Positions 23,930-36,979 of a DNA stretch of 64,000 nucleotides are shown one piece after another. How positions within the stretch are numbered: the stretch's first letter is position 1; each line of letters begins with the position of its first letter. The translations under genes and the position numbers were made by a program. The stretch is from Pseudisothecium myosuroides (lineage: Eukaryota > Streptophyta > Bryopsida > Hypnales > Lembophyllaceae). The notes below the pieces were generated by a model that was not told where the DNA came from, did not search any database, and saw only the letters and a list, made by a program, of their open reading frames with translations. The stretch is taken from assembly GCA_951799445.1 (NCBI GenBank), contig OX637290.1, positions 33,288,987-33,352,986 on the forward strand. Direction: 5' to 3'.

Positions 23930-23937
23930 TATAAAGA
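23930..23937 (+). promoter_or_regulatory. TATA box of L3 copy A3
   Basis: TATAAAGA followed by CCCATTTCTCTCTC, aligned with the A1 and A2 promoters. Confidence 0.5.
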
Positions 23938-24336
23938 GGCACCCATTTCTCTCTCAAACCACCCCCTATTTTTGTTTTGGGGTCTGTTGGGTCCATATAG
24001 TATTGCATATTTTGGCATTTTAGCCAAAAATCCTAGTGGTGTTTTTGGAGCCTTTTTACTTCGTTGTTGTTGTTTGCTCAAGCTTTGGAGGCATCCTTTG
24101 GATCCTCTTTGCCCACTTGATTATTATGACACGCGTTTGAATTTTTTTGGTACTCTTTTCGTTGATTTATTTGGAACGCTAATCCTAAAGAACCCCCCCT
24201 CCGTACCGTGGCGATGCTGCTTAGGGGGGCCTTTAGTGCCTTAACGTGAATCCTATCGTTGTTAATGTGATTGTACTAATGATCTTTGTCCCCCTTGTTT
24301 CTTAAGTGCACTATTTTCTCTAGTTTTTTGTCACCA

Positions 24337-24459
24337 AACGGCAAAGCTTTGGACCCCTTAGTGGTTGGGATTCTCTAGTTTTGTCACCAAATGGCAAAGC
24401 TTTTGACCCACTATCAGTAGCAAGTTATCACCACCCCCTTGAACGGCGGAGCTTTGAAT
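24337..24459 (+). repeat. Three copies of the L3 leader motif
   Basis: Variants ACGGCAAAGCTTTGGAC, ATGGCAAAGCTTTTGAC and ACGGCGGAGCTTTGAAT near 24337, 24389 and 24442. They keep the AAGCTTT or GAGCTTT core despite heavy divergence of the surrounding DNA. Confidence 0.5.
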
Positions 24460-25477
24460 TCCCATAGTTTAAAAAATCCAAAATTTAGTTTCCAAAGGAG
24501 TTTGAAAACAACCAAAGTTTGGCATCCAAAAGTAGGAGCATGGTCCTAGTTTAGAAGAGCTACTAGTGACGAGTAGTGCCCTTGCATTAATCAAAGAAAG
24601 GATGAATACCACGTTCGGGATAGAATAGAGTAGAACGTCACCATCCTGGCATGGTTGGAATCCTTAATGGGATAAAGTCTCCATTTGTCTTGAAAGTTTT
24701 TGTAGGGAGCCCTTTTGGGGTTAATTAGCCCGAGGCTAGCCCGCAGACCAACCCGGCCAAGCCCGCAGGCAAGCACCACAAGCCAAGCCTTCGGCCCAAA
24801 AAAATTAGGATTCTTGCATTTTTTTTGGATTTAGCCTAATTAAAAAGGGGGAAGGAAAAAAAAAGAACAATAGAATTAGGGGGAGGTCCAAAATTTAGGC
24901 TAGGTTAGGAAAAAAGGGGAAGTAGAAGTAGAAGTAGGATTCTTAGGTGCAAATAGAAGAGAACAAAAGTAGATAAAAACATCTCACTCAAACTAGGTTT
25001 AACTAATAGGGTAGAATAGAGTCAAAATAGATTTAGATTAGTATAGAAGTAGAGTCAATTAGCATCTAAAAGAGAGCCACCTCATTCACAAATCGCACCA
25101 ATCCTCATACAAATTCCATAAAGCCCTACAATTTTGAACCAAACCAAACCAAAACCAAGAAGGAAAAAACATGGAAGGATGACAAAGGAGGGAGCTTAAG
25201 TAGGAGGAGGAAGAAGGGGAGGAAGAGATTAGGGAAATCTTTGAAAGCATTGTGAGCCGTTGGTGGCCACAGCATAAGAAGAAAAAAGAACATGCTAATT
25301 AATTAGGTTGGTAGGAGTAGTTGGCAAGCCATTAAGGGAATAGTGTAGGAAGAAAAGAAAAGGAGAGAAGGAAGGAAAAAGAAAAGAAGAAGTTAGGCAA
25401 AGGATTCAAGTTGAGGCCAAAAATTTCCATAACATACAAATTGGTGAAATTTTCAAGCAATACAAAAACAACTCAAA

Positions 25478-25528
25478 ATGGCGCATGAAGGGAACTTCAA
25501 CGACCTAATTCAAGACCTACAATACGAG
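25478..25528 (+). CDS. LTR-borne first coding exon with splice donor (L3, A3)
   Basis: ATG followed by 17 codons (MAHEGNFNDLIQDLQYE) ending GAG|GTAGGG. It sits in the same place as the A1 and A2 exons: just after the line with AAATTTTCAAGC, and before a degenerate repeat. The peptide differs but ATG, acidic character, GAG end, donor and phase are kept. Confidence 0.4.
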
Positions 25529-26768
25529 GTAGGGTCCTCCCTTTTCATTTTAACTTCTACAATTAGTGATGGCCAGTTAGGGCCGAAACCCAGAGACAAG
25601 TTAGGACTTGAAGAGGAAAAGTCAGGTCCAAATGGAATAGAGAATCCTAGAGTATAGGTTTAGAGGTTTCCAGAATCATAAAATACATTGAAATTCAAGT
25701 CAAAATGAAGGAGATATGGGTGGATGAAGTTTGGGAATCATGTTGGATGAAAATTTAGCCAAATTCATCCAAGAGGAACAAGAAATAGAATTTAGGAAGT
25801 AAGAATAATCTAGAATCCAAAAGAGTAATTAAAAGATAATTTTTTAATTAGGGTTAGCAATAATTAGCAGATGAAGTTTAAGGGTCATGTTAGATGAAAC
25901 TTATCCAATTTCATTCAAGAGGAACAAGAAATAGAATTTAGGAAGTAAAAATAATCTAGAACCCAAAAGTGGAATTAAAAGTTAATTTTTGAATTAGGAT
26001 TAGCGGTAATTGGCAAATGAAGTTTTAAACACCGATTAGCGGTCAAACTTCATCCATCCATAACTTTTAATCAAAAAAGTCAAATGCCAAGTTAGAAACT
26101 ATTTTGGGAAGCTTAAATCAACATCCTTAAGGAACAAATGTAAAAAGAACTCTAAGAATAGAAATTAATTAGAAAACCTAAAAAAAATTAAGAATTAGAT
26201 TAGGCTAGGGGCCGGATGAAGTCAACTTAAATTGATCCAACTCCGCCCAAACTTAGAGTTTAGGTAGAATCCAATAATCTAGAATCAGAGCCAAAAATAC
26301 AAGTTCAATCCAAATAGGTAACGAGTCCCAAAGGATGGATGAAGTTTAGATGGCCTCTTAAAGGTCAAATTTCATCCATTGATATCTTTTGCTAGGGAGG
26401 TTGGATAGAGTAGTGTTCTATGCTTTTGAAAATGGCATAAGATCATCTGGCACTTGAAGTAGTTAGATTTGGATTGCAACCATCTCACCTTAGAAATCAA
26501 CGTGACCTCTTGGCTTTGGATTAATTAAAGAAGTCATTTGTCGCAATGTGAATTTTTGGTTTTTGTAAGTTATCTAAATCTTGGAACGGAAACCGTGATC
26601 TGGCATCTGGAATTGAGCAAGAGATAACGGAAAACCGGAAATTAACTACGGAACGGAATAGGTGATAATCCAGATTCGATCTGAATCTAAACCGGATTAG
26701 AGTTGGAGCGAATCTGAGTTGGAACGGATTGGGTCAGGAACGGATTTGGTCATGATGACAGATCAGAC

Positions 26769-26777
26769 TATAAATAG
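26769..26777 (+). promoter_or_regulatory. TATA box of L1 5' LTR
   Basis: TATAAATAG about 230 bp into the LTR, followed by GGCTGACCAATCC. The same spot reads TATATATGG at 38656 and TATATATAG (minus strand) near 54330. The LTR gene starts about 280 bases downstream. Confidence 0.6.
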
Positions 26778-27048
26778 GCTGACCAATCCAGTTGCCACTC
26801 TTTTTCAAACTTCGTTTGCGGAAATCGCTCTCCAGCGCGTACTTAGCTTTCCTCCCAGCGCTTTGCTTCCTTGTTTTGTGAGTATGTGTGTGCGTGTTAG
26901 TGTGTTAGAGCGCGCAGCGCTTTAGTGTGCGTTGCAGGTTTAGAGGTATTCCGGTTGAGATCGGAAGAGCGAAAGTGAGAAACGAGACGTGCGGCTAGGA
27001 GAGAGAAAGGTAGCCACAGTCAGAATCCGGTTAGCACAGCTCGTGTCC

Positions 27049-28756
27049 ATGCCTCAGCTCCGCAAGAGTAGAGCAGGACCGTCTAGTCCTCCGCAGTAGA
27101 AGTTAAACTCCGGAAGGTGTGTCCGATTATTCCAGTAGAAGAGAAGGAAAAGGACAACCTCATAGAGGATCTTGCCAAGATGGGTTGCGGAGGACTGATA
27201 GATAAACCCTAGGGGTTTAGAGAGGAACGGATGACTCGAGAGCTGTTGGAAAACTCTCGAATCAGTTCGATAAGACCATCCGCGGAATTCCGGGCAGTTG
27301 GACGGAAGAGATGTGGAGGTCTGTGTACGACTTCCGGTCAGGAGGTCGAGGGATGGCCACCTCGAAGGAAGGATACACTCGGGGGAAGTTCCGGAGCACG
27401 GTGGACTCCAAGGATGGGCATGCGGTTGCGGATTGTTTGGACGACCGGCATTGCAATCTTTTGCAGTTCCTGGTTCCGATCATCCACCCGGAGAAGCCGA
27501 CGAGGGTGACGATAGCCATCGGGAACCTGATTTTGGGAGCCCTGAGCGGGGAACAGAAAGTGGACTGGGCCAGGATCTTTTCCGATCTGGTCAGCCGTCT
27601 GGTTCCAAAGATCGGAGGAAGTAGGCCGACTCCGTTGAGTCCCTACATCTTCCATCTTTACAAGCATAACCAACTCCTCACGGATACGGAGGAGAAGGAG
27701 TGGAAGACTCAGGAGTCACTCCTGAAGTATGGGGAATCGGAATTGGAGGAAGAGCAGGAGGAAGTATCCGGTTCCGATGAAGAAGAAGAAGAAGAGGAGG
27801 AGCAACACCGGCCGCAGAACAAGCGGCAAAAGACGACGCCTCCTCACCGGAGAGGAACCCCAACCCCTCCGAGTGAGACATCCAACCCTGGGAAGAGACC
27901 GGTTTTAGAAGGACCGGGTCCTTCCGGATTGGATCCGACGGATCCATTCAACCAGCTGATCAACATCTTAAGCGATGTGCGAGCAGACTGGGCAGTGAAG
28001 AAGCTGGTTCTGACCTAGATCAGTGAACTGGTGGGAGCACCAACGGATAGCAACCTCGCAGGAGTGGTTGCAGAGTACATCTCCAGCCTGGATGAAATTC
28101 GGAAACAAGAAGCGGAGAATCGACGACTCCAAGAGGAGAATGAGTCGTTGAAGACGAAACTGTTGCTCCTCAAGGAGGACATGGCCACCACTCGAGAGAT
28201 GGCAGAGGCTACCCGGAAAGTAGCTGAGGACGTGAATGCCACTTTTGGGGCAACTGGAGAGGCCGTCACCAAGTCAAAGCTGGTTGTCGAGGGAGTCCTC
28301 AAGGACAAGAAGATATCCGGAACCAGGTTGGTCCGGATCTTGACGGACTACTCCGAGAAGGTGGAATTGGTGATGGTGGAAGCACGGGAGGCAGCAAACC
28401 GGATGGAGGAGAGCAGCCGAAAGCTAAACGGAGTGACGTTGTCACGGTCGTTCCATCTGTCCGACCTTTCGATGCCCGGGTCTTTTCCGAACGTGGGCAT
28501 TCAGACGGAAGGAAAGGATCGGACTCCCCAGTCAAAGAAGAGTGGGAGGAAGCTTGCCAACACCATCAACTTAGATTCGTCACCGGATCTCCCAGATCGT
28601 GAAACCGGGGAGCGAAACCGGAATCTGACAGACGTCTTCGAACAGCTTGGAGCGGAAACGCCCAGGAGTCCCACACTAAACCAGGGACTAGATCAAAGTA
28701 TGGATCTGACCCCAGATCAGGGTGCGGATCAAGGTCTAGATCAGAGCGTGGACTAA
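27049..28756 (+). pseudogene. L1 LTR-resident leader protein, decayed copy
   Basis: Begins with the ATG at 27049 (MPQLRKSRAG) and aligns over its whole length with the intact copy at 52287-54053. A 1-base loss near 27090 shifts the frame and a TAG at 28016-28018 interrupts it; two long blocks stay open (27311-28018, 28031-28756). Acidic run, KRQKTTPPHRRG basic segment, coiled coil and DQG-rich C-terminus are visible. Confidence 0.7.
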
Positions 28757-29626
28757 GGCGTGGACCAAGTTATGGACGAAGGAACGGATCAAGGAGTAGA
28801 TCCGGTTGTGTTAGGATAGATAGGAATTAGTTTTGTAAATATTTTTTAGTTAGGACCGGACCGGATTTGATCCGGTGTGTCTGGTCTAGATCGGATGTTT
28901 TCCGGTCTGGCCGGCTCGGCAAGGACCGAAAGTTCTGCGCAGACTTTCTGGGGCCCTTTTTGTTGACTTTTGAGTTTTAAAGTGTATATTAGTCAGTCTC
29001 TGCGAAGGAGACTGGGAGTCTTTTCCCTTGAGTTTTTGTGTGTTTTCTATTGACTTCTTGTTGTACGTCTCTCCCGCGCGTGGCAGGGTTGTTTTGGTGA
29101 GGAGTTAGGAAAATGTATGTAGATTCTAGAGAGATTTCTCCCCTTAGTGTGTTTGTTTTGCTCTTATGTGCATGTGAGTGGGTATTGTGGGAGCACGGAA
29201 ATTTAGAATAAAGGAAGATAGCATAGAAATAGGTTAGGAGTTAGTTAAAAATTTCAAAAATTTGGTAAGAAGTAGGAAAATAGATCCGGATACGGACAAA
29301 TTCCGGATAGTTAGAATCCGAGATCCTGATCCTGTAACGGATCCTAAATCCAAGTCAGGTCGGATCGGAACGAGCTACGGAATAGGTATCCGACCTACGC
29401 TGCTAGGGAACCGTTACGGGAACGAACCTCTTTCCGTTCGCCGAGGGGAACGGTCGGCAGCTCGACTAGTACTTAAAACCTCGCCATACCTAATCTTCCT
29501 CATTCTTCACTTTGCTGATTGTCTTGCGCACTTAGCTGAGAGAAAGAGTGGTGAGTTAGAGATCGTGACAGGAAGAGACGGGTGAGGTCGGTGCCGATTG
29601 CACCGGATTTAGTTGTCGGTGTCGGT

Positions 29627-31528
29627 ATGGCGGAGTCCAGCAAACCGGTAGCGCGTCGACCCTCTGTCATAGCTCGGATAGTTAGACCAGCGATTCCCGC
29701 CAACCCAACGCACCGGAAGGAGTTAGAGACAGATCTGACCCGGATGGGGTGTGTGGGTTTGATCCACCGACCGTGGAATGTTAAGAACGCGGAGATGCTG
29801 GAGCAGCTGATCTCGGGGGTCCCAAATCAGTTTGAGTTCACTGTGAGAGGCCAACCCGGAGCATGGACGGCGGATGTATGGACTGATGTATACGGGTTTG
29901 GGAAGGACGGATCCGGATTAGGTTCTCGGGTAGAGACGTACGGGATTGGGAAGTTCCGTAATCCGGTCACCACTAAGGACGGATATCCAGTGAGTGACTG
30001 TAAGGACGCTAGGCAGAAACGGGTGTTGGAATTTTTGATTCCGATTATGTACCCGGAAAAGCCCACCTGAGTTACAATTACGGTGGCCAACACTATCTTT
30101 GGGTCTTTAGAAGATAAGGTAGTTCACTGGGGGAAAGTTCTAGCCGGGATAGTAAAGAAGCTCGTGTCACACGTAGGGAAGGGGAAGCCTAGTCTTCTCA
30201 GTCCGTACCTGTTTCACCTGTACCACCATCAGGAGGTGCTGACGAGTGAAGAAATGGTGATTTACAACACCGGGTTGGAAATCGTGAAGTACGGTCTCAC
30301 GCACGAGATTCCACCGGATACTCCGATCGAGGGAGAGGAGGAAGAAGAAGAAGAAAACGATGAAGAGGAAGAAGAACCGCAGCAGCAGGACCTGGTCGAC
30401 AAACGGGACAAGAGAAGGAAGTCGACCAATCCAAACTCGAGGGTGGAACAGCTGACCCCGGAAAAGGGTGAGCCAAGTCAACCCCCGGAACTGGAACCGC
30501 AGTCGGACTTCTTCGACGCCGGAACGCAGTGGATGGAGGAGGCCAAACACATGTATTTCGGGATGTCGGACATGATCCTGGGAATTGCTGCAGAGTTGAA
30601 GGTGGAGCCGGAAGATATCATAGCTCAGATCCGGAAACTACCGAGCCCGGATCTGCTTCGTGAGAAGGACGAGCGGATCAAGAACTTGGAGAAGGAAAGG
30701 GATGGCCTGTTAGGTCGGGTGAACTGGGCGGATACGGATGCCGCGGTTGCACGACAGAAGGAGGCAGAAGCTCTCCAACTCGTCCACAATCTGACTGCGT
30801 TGGTAGAGCAGCCCGCGGAAGCTGTGGTTAAATCCCGACTCTTCACCAATCAGCTGAGTGGCATAGGCCACTTATCCGGGTCCAAGGTAGTAACGATCTT
30901 GGTGGACTTCCAGGCCCGGATGGAAGGTATTTTGAAGGAGATGGCGCAACTGTTGGGACACCTCGACCCCAACAAGCCCTTGGACTTCACCCACTTTCCG
31001 GAGCTGCCCAACGTCGACTTGTTGAAGACGCCCCAGAAGCCGGGGTCAAGAATGACTTTACCGGCATCCCCAAGGCCCAATCCAGGTCAGGCGCAGATCC
31101 AGACGAAGACCACGAAGTTCAGCCAGACGAGGAGTGTCCAGTCGATTCCGGTAGGCGAAGGGAGTTCCGTTCCGGCATCCGGAACGTCCGTCCAGAGCAA
31201 TTTAATCCAACGGATGGGGGCCTTGGCAAACTCAGCTCGTACCAATCCGGTCGACTTTACTCACATGCAGAAGGCATCGCCCAGGAGGAATACAACTCCG
31301 ATTCAGCTGGACGATTCGCCAGAGAAAGAGACCAGAGTGGAGATGATCCAAGAGTCCGAGAAGGGGGAATTTACTTCCGGCGATGAGACGGAATCGGATG
31401 ACGACCCGCCGCCGGTCCAGCGGAAGATTCCAACCCGGGCTACAACGAAGTCCACTCCACCGAAAGGGAGCAGGAAACCACCTGCAGGGCCAAGTAGCAG
31501 CGCGAAGAAATCAAAGCGGGGAAAGTAA
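29627..31528 (+). pseudogene. L2 LTR-resident leader protein, one nonsense codon
   Basis: About 633 codons from the ATG at 29627, broken only by TGA at 30068-30070, where sister copies have CGA. N-terminal domain (GCVGLIHRPWN; NQFEFTVRGQPGAW; IMYPEKPT) with the layout of the plant family called putative plant transposon protein (Pfam PF20167); this is a resemblance I recall, not a search. Then an acidic run, QQQDLVDKRDKRRKS, coiled coil near LREKDERIKNLEKERD, SGSKVVTILVDF, IQLDDSPEKE, and a basic Pro/Lys tail ending KKSKRGK. Likely nuclear or nucleic-acid associated; function unknown. It lies about 440 bp into the LTR. Confidence 0.7.
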
Positions 31529-32602
31529 TTAGTATGTTTGCAGTTTTAGGACTTTTAATCTGGAGCGGATTTTCCGTGCGTGGGGCCCGGTTCCGGATTC
31601 TTAGGAATAGTTGACTTTGAACTTTCCGGATATTACGATTGATTACTGATTGGTCACCTGGATTTTCAGGTATTCTTTTTTTGGCTTTTTGTTTGGGTTT
31701 TAAGGAAAGGGCAGCTTGTTGCCCTTTCATTCCAGCCTTGCCCATTTTGTATGAATTAATTTATGTTCATACTTTCTTTTCTCTAATCAGAGCCACTAAG
31801 TGGACACTTGGATTTTTAGCTATGTGTGCGTTTTCTTGAGTTGTTTATGAATGGTGAAAGTGTGAGAGAGGGCGGATGAGGGGGAATCCGGGTTGAGAAT
31901 TAGTTGGACCTGATTTGAGCGAGTAAGTTTGTGAGGACACTTTACTAGACTTGTGAGTAAGGATTTGTGCGTGGTACCTTTAAATTGCCGTAACAGTGAT
32001 CCGGTTCTAAAGAGTGGTGCGGATGCGAGTCCGGAATCCAAGGAGGGTTCCGAGCGGAGATAAGCGACCGCCAGCGGAAAATCCCCACTCACCGAAAGGT
32101 CTGCCAACCCTAGGATCAGTCTGGTAGATAGATGCGCGAATCTCTTCCAGTTCCGGCTGTCTTGATCTGTCGTTGTAGTAAAGGCGGAAGGATACAACCC
32201 TGAGTGACGTGTTTTCCGGGCAAGCTACCCGGGGAATTGTGAGGATTGTTACTTTCTCCACTCTGCAATAAAAACTCGATTAGGATTGTTTTGTGTGAAG
32301 TTTTGTGTAGAGCAATAGATGTCTATGAGTGGTGCGTTCCTACCCCTCTAAAGATCAAATGCGGACACCCTGAGGGTAAAACAGGGGAATAGAAAACCAG
32401 TTGAGGTCGAGAAATGAGACCCGGAATCCAGATCATACCGGAAACCGGAAAGAGATAGATCCGGAGTGGGATCCGGAAGACCATTGTGTAAAAAAATAGG
32501 AAAAGAAAGAGGTGTGGCTTGGGATTTTGTTGTTTGAATTACAATCCGGAAACTCCTTAGCTTGCTAAAACATACTAGAATCTCCTAGGACAATATTTCG
32601 TG

Positions 32603-34012
32603 TTATCTTACCATCATTTTGGTGTTAAGGATACTTACGCCTAGATTGCGCGTACGACAGGGCTTGTTGGGGTCGAGGTGTCCCAACAGTTGCGCCATCT
32701 CCTTCAAAATACCTTCCATCCGGGCCTGGAAGTCCACCAAGATTGTTACTACCTTGGACCCGGATAAGTGGCCTATGCCACTCAGCTGATTGGTGAAGAG
32801 TCGGGATTTGACCACAGCTTCCGCGGGCTGCTCTACCAACGCAGTCAAATTGTAGACGAGTTGGAGAGCTTCTGCCTCCTTCTGTCGTGCAACCGCGGCA
32901 TCCGTATCCGCCCAGTTCACCCGACCTAACAGGCCATCCCTTTCCTTCTCCAAGTTCTTGATCCGCTCGTCCTTCTCACAAAGCAGATCCGGGCTTGGTA
33001 GTTTCCGGATCTGAGATATGATATCTTCCGGCTCCACCTTCAACTCTGCAGCAATCCCCAGGATCATGTCCGACATCCCGAAATACATGTGTTTGGCCTC
33101 CTCCATCCACTGCGTTCCGGCATCGAAGAAGTCCGACTGCGGTTCCGGTTTCGGGGGTTGACTTGGCTCACCCTTTTCCGGGGTCAGCTGTTCCACCCTC
33201 GAGTTCGGATTGGTCGACTTCCTTCTCTTCTCCTGCTTGTCGACCAGGTCCTGCTGCTGCGGTTCTTCTTCCTCTTCATCATCTTCTTCTTCTTCTTCCT
33301 CCTCTCCCTCGATCGGAGTATCCGGTGGAATCTCGTGCGTGAGACCGTACTTCACGATTTCCAATCCGGTGTTGTAAAGCACCATCTCTTCACTCGTCAG
33401 CACCTCCTGATGGTGATACAGGTAAAACAGGTACGGACTGAGAAGACTCGGCTTCCCCTTCCCTAAGTGCGACACGAGCTTCTTTACTATCCCGGCTAGA
33501 ACTTTCCCCCAAAGAACTACCTTATCTTCTAAAGACCCAAAGATAGTGTTGGCCATCGTAACCGTAACTCGGGTGGGCTTTTCCGGATACATGATCGGAA
33601 TCAAAAATTCCAACACCCGTTTCTGCCTAGCGTCCTTACAGTCACTCACTGGATATCCGTCCTTAGTGGTGACCGGATTGCGGAACTTCCCAATCCCGTA
33701 CGTCTCTATCCGAGAACCTAATCCGGATCCGTCCTTCCCAAACCCGTATACATCAGTCCATACATCCGCCGTCCATGCTCCGGGTTGGCCTCTCACAGTC
33801 AACTCAAACTGATTTGGGACCCCCGAGATCAGCTGCTCCAGCATCTCCGCGTTCTTAACATTCCACGGTCGGTGGATCAAACCTACACACCCCATCCGGG
33901 TCAGATCTGTCTCTAACTCTTTCCGGTGCGTTGGGTCGGCGGGAATCGCTGGTCTAACTATCCGAGCTGTGACAGAGGGTCGACGCGCTACCGGTTTGCT
34001 GGACTTCGCCAT
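32603..34012 (-). pseudogene. L2 leader protein, C-terminus lost at inversion junction
   Basis: Open from the ATG at 34012 (MAKSSKPVARRPS) through the N-terminal domain, acidic run and coiled coil, without internal stops, to the junction at 32659. There it runs into the inverted 3' end of the neighbouring L2 unit and stops after 18 foreign residues. The missing C-terminal part is the fragment at 34459-34999. Confidence 0.75.
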
Positions 34013-34458
34013 ACCGACACCGACAACTAAATCCGGTGCAATCGGCACCGACCTCACACGTCTCTCCCTGTCACGATCTCTAACTCACCACTCTTTCTCT
34101 CAGCTAAGTGCGCAAGACAATCAGCAAAGTGAAGAATGAGGAAGATTAGGTATGGCGAGGTTTTAAGTACTAGTCGAGCTGCCGACCGTTCCCCTCGGCG
34201 AACGGAAAGAGGTTCGTTCCCGTAACGGTTCCCTAGCAGCGTAGGTCGGATACCTATTCCGTAGCTCGTTCCGATCCGACCTGACTTGGATTTAGGATCC
34301 GTTACAGGATCAGGATCTCGGATTCTAACTATCCGGAATTTGTCCGTATCCGGATCTATTTTCCTACTTCTTACCAAATTTTTGAAATTTTTAACTAACT
34401 CCTAACCTATTTCTATGCTATCTTCCTTAATTCTAAGTTTCCGTGCTCCCACAAGCCC

Positions 34459-34999
34459 TTGGACTTCACCCACTTTCCGGAGCTGCCCAACGTCGACTTG
34501 TTGAAGACGCCCCAGAAGCCGGGGTCAGGGATGAATTTACCGGCATCCCCAAGGCCTACTCCAGGTCAGGCACGGATCCAGACGAAGACCACGAAGTTCG
34601 GCCAGACGAGGAGTGTCCAGTCGATTCCGGTAGGAGAAGGGAGTTCCGTTCCGGCATCCGGAACATCCGTCCGGAGCGATTTAATCCAACGGATGGGCAA
34701 ACCCGGCTCGAACCAATCCGGTTGACTTTACTCACATGCAGAAGGCATCGCCCAGGAGGAATACAACTCCGATTCAGCTGGACGATTCGCCAGAGAAAGA
34801 GACCAGAGTGGAGATGATCCAAGAGTCCGAGAAGGGGGAATTCACTTCCGGCGATGAGACGGAATTGGATGACGACCCGCCGCCGGTCCAGCGGAAGATT
34901 CCGACCCGGGTTGCAACGAAGTCCACTCCACCGAAAGGGAGCAGGAAACCACCTGCAGGGCCAAGTAGCAGCGCGAAGAAATCAAAGCGGGGAAAGTAA
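34459..34999 (+). pseudogene. C-terminal fragment of L2 leader protein
   Basis: Begins at LDFTHFPELPNVD, just right of the AGCCC duplication, and continues to the basic tail KKSKRGK. A small deletion near 34697 shifts the frame relative to the sister copy at 31220. It is the distal part of the L2 unit that received the nested insertion. Confidence 0.7.
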
Positions 35000-36979
35000 T
35001 TAGTATGTTTGCAGTTTTAGGATTTTTAATCTGGAGCGGATTTTTCGTGCGTGGGGCCCGGTTCCGGATTCTTAGGAATAGTTGACTTTGAACTTTCCGG
35101 ATATTACGGTTGATTACTGATTGGTCACCTGGATTTTCAGGTGTTCTTTTTTTGGCTTTTTGTTTGGGTTTTAAGGGAAGGGCAGCTTGTTGCCCTTTCA
35201 TTCCAGTCTTGCCCATTTTGTGTGCATTAGTTTATGCTCATATTCTCTTTTCTTTAATCTGAGCCACTTAGTGGACATTTAGATTTCTGGCTATGTGTGC
35301 GTTTTCTTGAGTTGTTTATGAATGGTGAAAGTGTGAGAGAGAGCGGATGAGGGGGAATCCGGGTTGAGAATTAGTTGGACCTGATTTGAGCGAATAAGTT
35401 TGTGAGGACACTTTACTAGACTTGTGAGTAAGGACTTGTGCGTGGTACCTTTAAATTGCCGTAATGGTGATCCGGTTCTAAGAGTGGTGCGGATACAAGT
35501 CCGGAATCTAGGGAGGGTTCCGAGCGGAGATAAGCGACCGCCAGCGGAAAATCCCCACTCACCGGAAGGTCTGCCAACCCTAGGATCAGTCTGGTAGATA
35601 GATGCACGAATCTCTTCCAGTTCCGGTTTTCTTGATCTGTCGTTGTAGTAAAGTGGAAGGATGCAATTCTGAGTGACCTGTTTTTCGGGCAAGCTACCCG
35701 GGGAATTGTGAGGATTGCTACTTTCTCTACTCTGCAATAAAAACTCGGTTAGGATTGTTTTGTGTGAAGTTTTGTGTAGAGAAATAGATATCTATGAGTG
35801 GTACGTTCCTATCCCTCTAAAGATCAAATGCGGACACCCTGAGGGTAAAATAGGGGAATAGAAAACCAGTTGAAGTCGAGAAGTGAGACCCGGAATCCGG
35901 ATCATACCGGAAATCGGAAAAAGAGAGATCCGGATTGGGATCCGGAATACCATTGTGTAAGAAATAGGAAAATAAGGAGGTGTTGCTTGGGTTTTGGTTG
36001 TTTTTGATTAAAATTTGGATACTCCTTAGCTTGCTAAAACATACTAGAATCTCCTGGGACGATATTTCGTGTTATCTTATCATCATTTTGGTGTTAAGGA
36101 TACTTACGCCTAGATTGCGCGTACGACAGGTATTCTAAGTGTTGGGAGTGGATTTCAGTTCCTCAGCACCTCTACAGTTCACGATTCCGGGCGAGAAAGC
36201 CATTGTTAGGCTAGGCAGATAGGGAAGGAGTCCTTAGTCGCGCTAGAGCTCCTGGATAGGAAATCCGGTTGAGTGTCCGATCTCCCGTGAGGTCTCGCTG
36301 CCCTAGTTGGTAAACGGAAGGGCTTTAGTTGATGTTGGAACGGACGGATTCACTTGTAACCACCTAACTTTGCACGGAGGGAACTTGGCATCAAGGTCGT
36401 TGTAGTATGAGAGGATCGTACGAGGGGTCTTTGTTTGACCTGCAAACCGGATCGCTATCCGGGTGGCTATGAGAGATCAAACCGGATCCGCGCTAGTGTA
36501 GGAAGTAGTGGATTAGAGAAGTGGGTCTTCAGCCACTATAAGTCACGAAAGGAGTGGCGGGCCTGCCACTCTCAAAAGCAAGCGGTAAACCCTGTGATGG
36601 TGAAACAGAGGTAAAACTAAACCGGGGTAGAGTGAGAGTACGTGTGAGAGGACTGGATCAGATCGATCCAGAGAAGTTCCAGGATGAGAAGTTGTAGGAT
36701 CTTGGGTTGTGGAAGTTTTACAGGACCGAATAGCTTGACAGGCCGGAAGAGATAAAGAGAGGTCTGGTTGTTGTTTTTGGTGTGTTGTTGTTTCCGGTTT
36801 TAGATCTAGGACTGAAAAGTAGAAATTGGAGACTGACAGAAGCTTAAGTTAGGAATAGAGCTAGACACTTCACAGAATCTGGTGGGTTCGATCTTTGGAG
36901 TCATTTTGTTTTGCTTTAGAGTGGTTTTTGGAAGTATAACAGGGAATTCACTTACTCTGTGCTGCGACATGCAAAAATC

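Larger units (their letters stand above)
19079..26538 (+). mobile_element. Diverged, incomplete L3 LTR, copy A3
   Basis: Starts TGTAAATAGATTAG directly after the DUF7869 terminus and matches A2 patchily (for example CCCAATTGTTAGTATGCAAG near 19540, the promoter near 23930, leader motifs at 24337-24459, mini-exon at 25478). It carries a CACTA-like miniature element and an L2 solo LTR. The right end is missing: the L1 retrotransposon starts at 26539 and no GCGCCTACA-type end follows in the window. Confidence 0.6.
29186..36128. mobile_element. Inverted pair of L2 LTRs, nested and then rearranged
   Basis: 6,943 bp, flanked by GGTAT at 29181-29185 and 36129-36133, inserted in the L1 5' LTR; the empty site is intact at 41070. 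Three blocks: 29186-32658, a complete L2 unit on +; 32659-34453, a 5' L2 portion on -, beginning GGGCTTGTTGGGG; 34454-36128, a 3' L2 portion on +, beginning AGCCCTTGGAC. The AGCCC/GGGCT pair is the 5-bp duplication of a second L2 inserted into the coding part of the first. The arrangement requires an inversion between the two copies (see findings). Confidence 0.85.
26539..36969 (+). repeat. L1 5' LTR with nested L2 pair
   Basis: Starts TGTCGCAATGTG and ends TGTGCTGCGACA, i.e. palindromic TGTCGCA/TGCGACA ends, identical in design to the solo copies at 38424-41909 and 51088-54568. It continues into a primer-binding site, which proves the LTR identity and orientation of this family. The L2 pair 29186-36128 is inserted with duplication GGTAT. 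Confidence 0.85.

Noticed and set aside
29827..30093. Minus-strand frames opposite the L2 leader gene (repeated at 33546-33812)
   Set aside because: Shadow frames of the leader-protein coding sequence. They recur because the DNA recurs.
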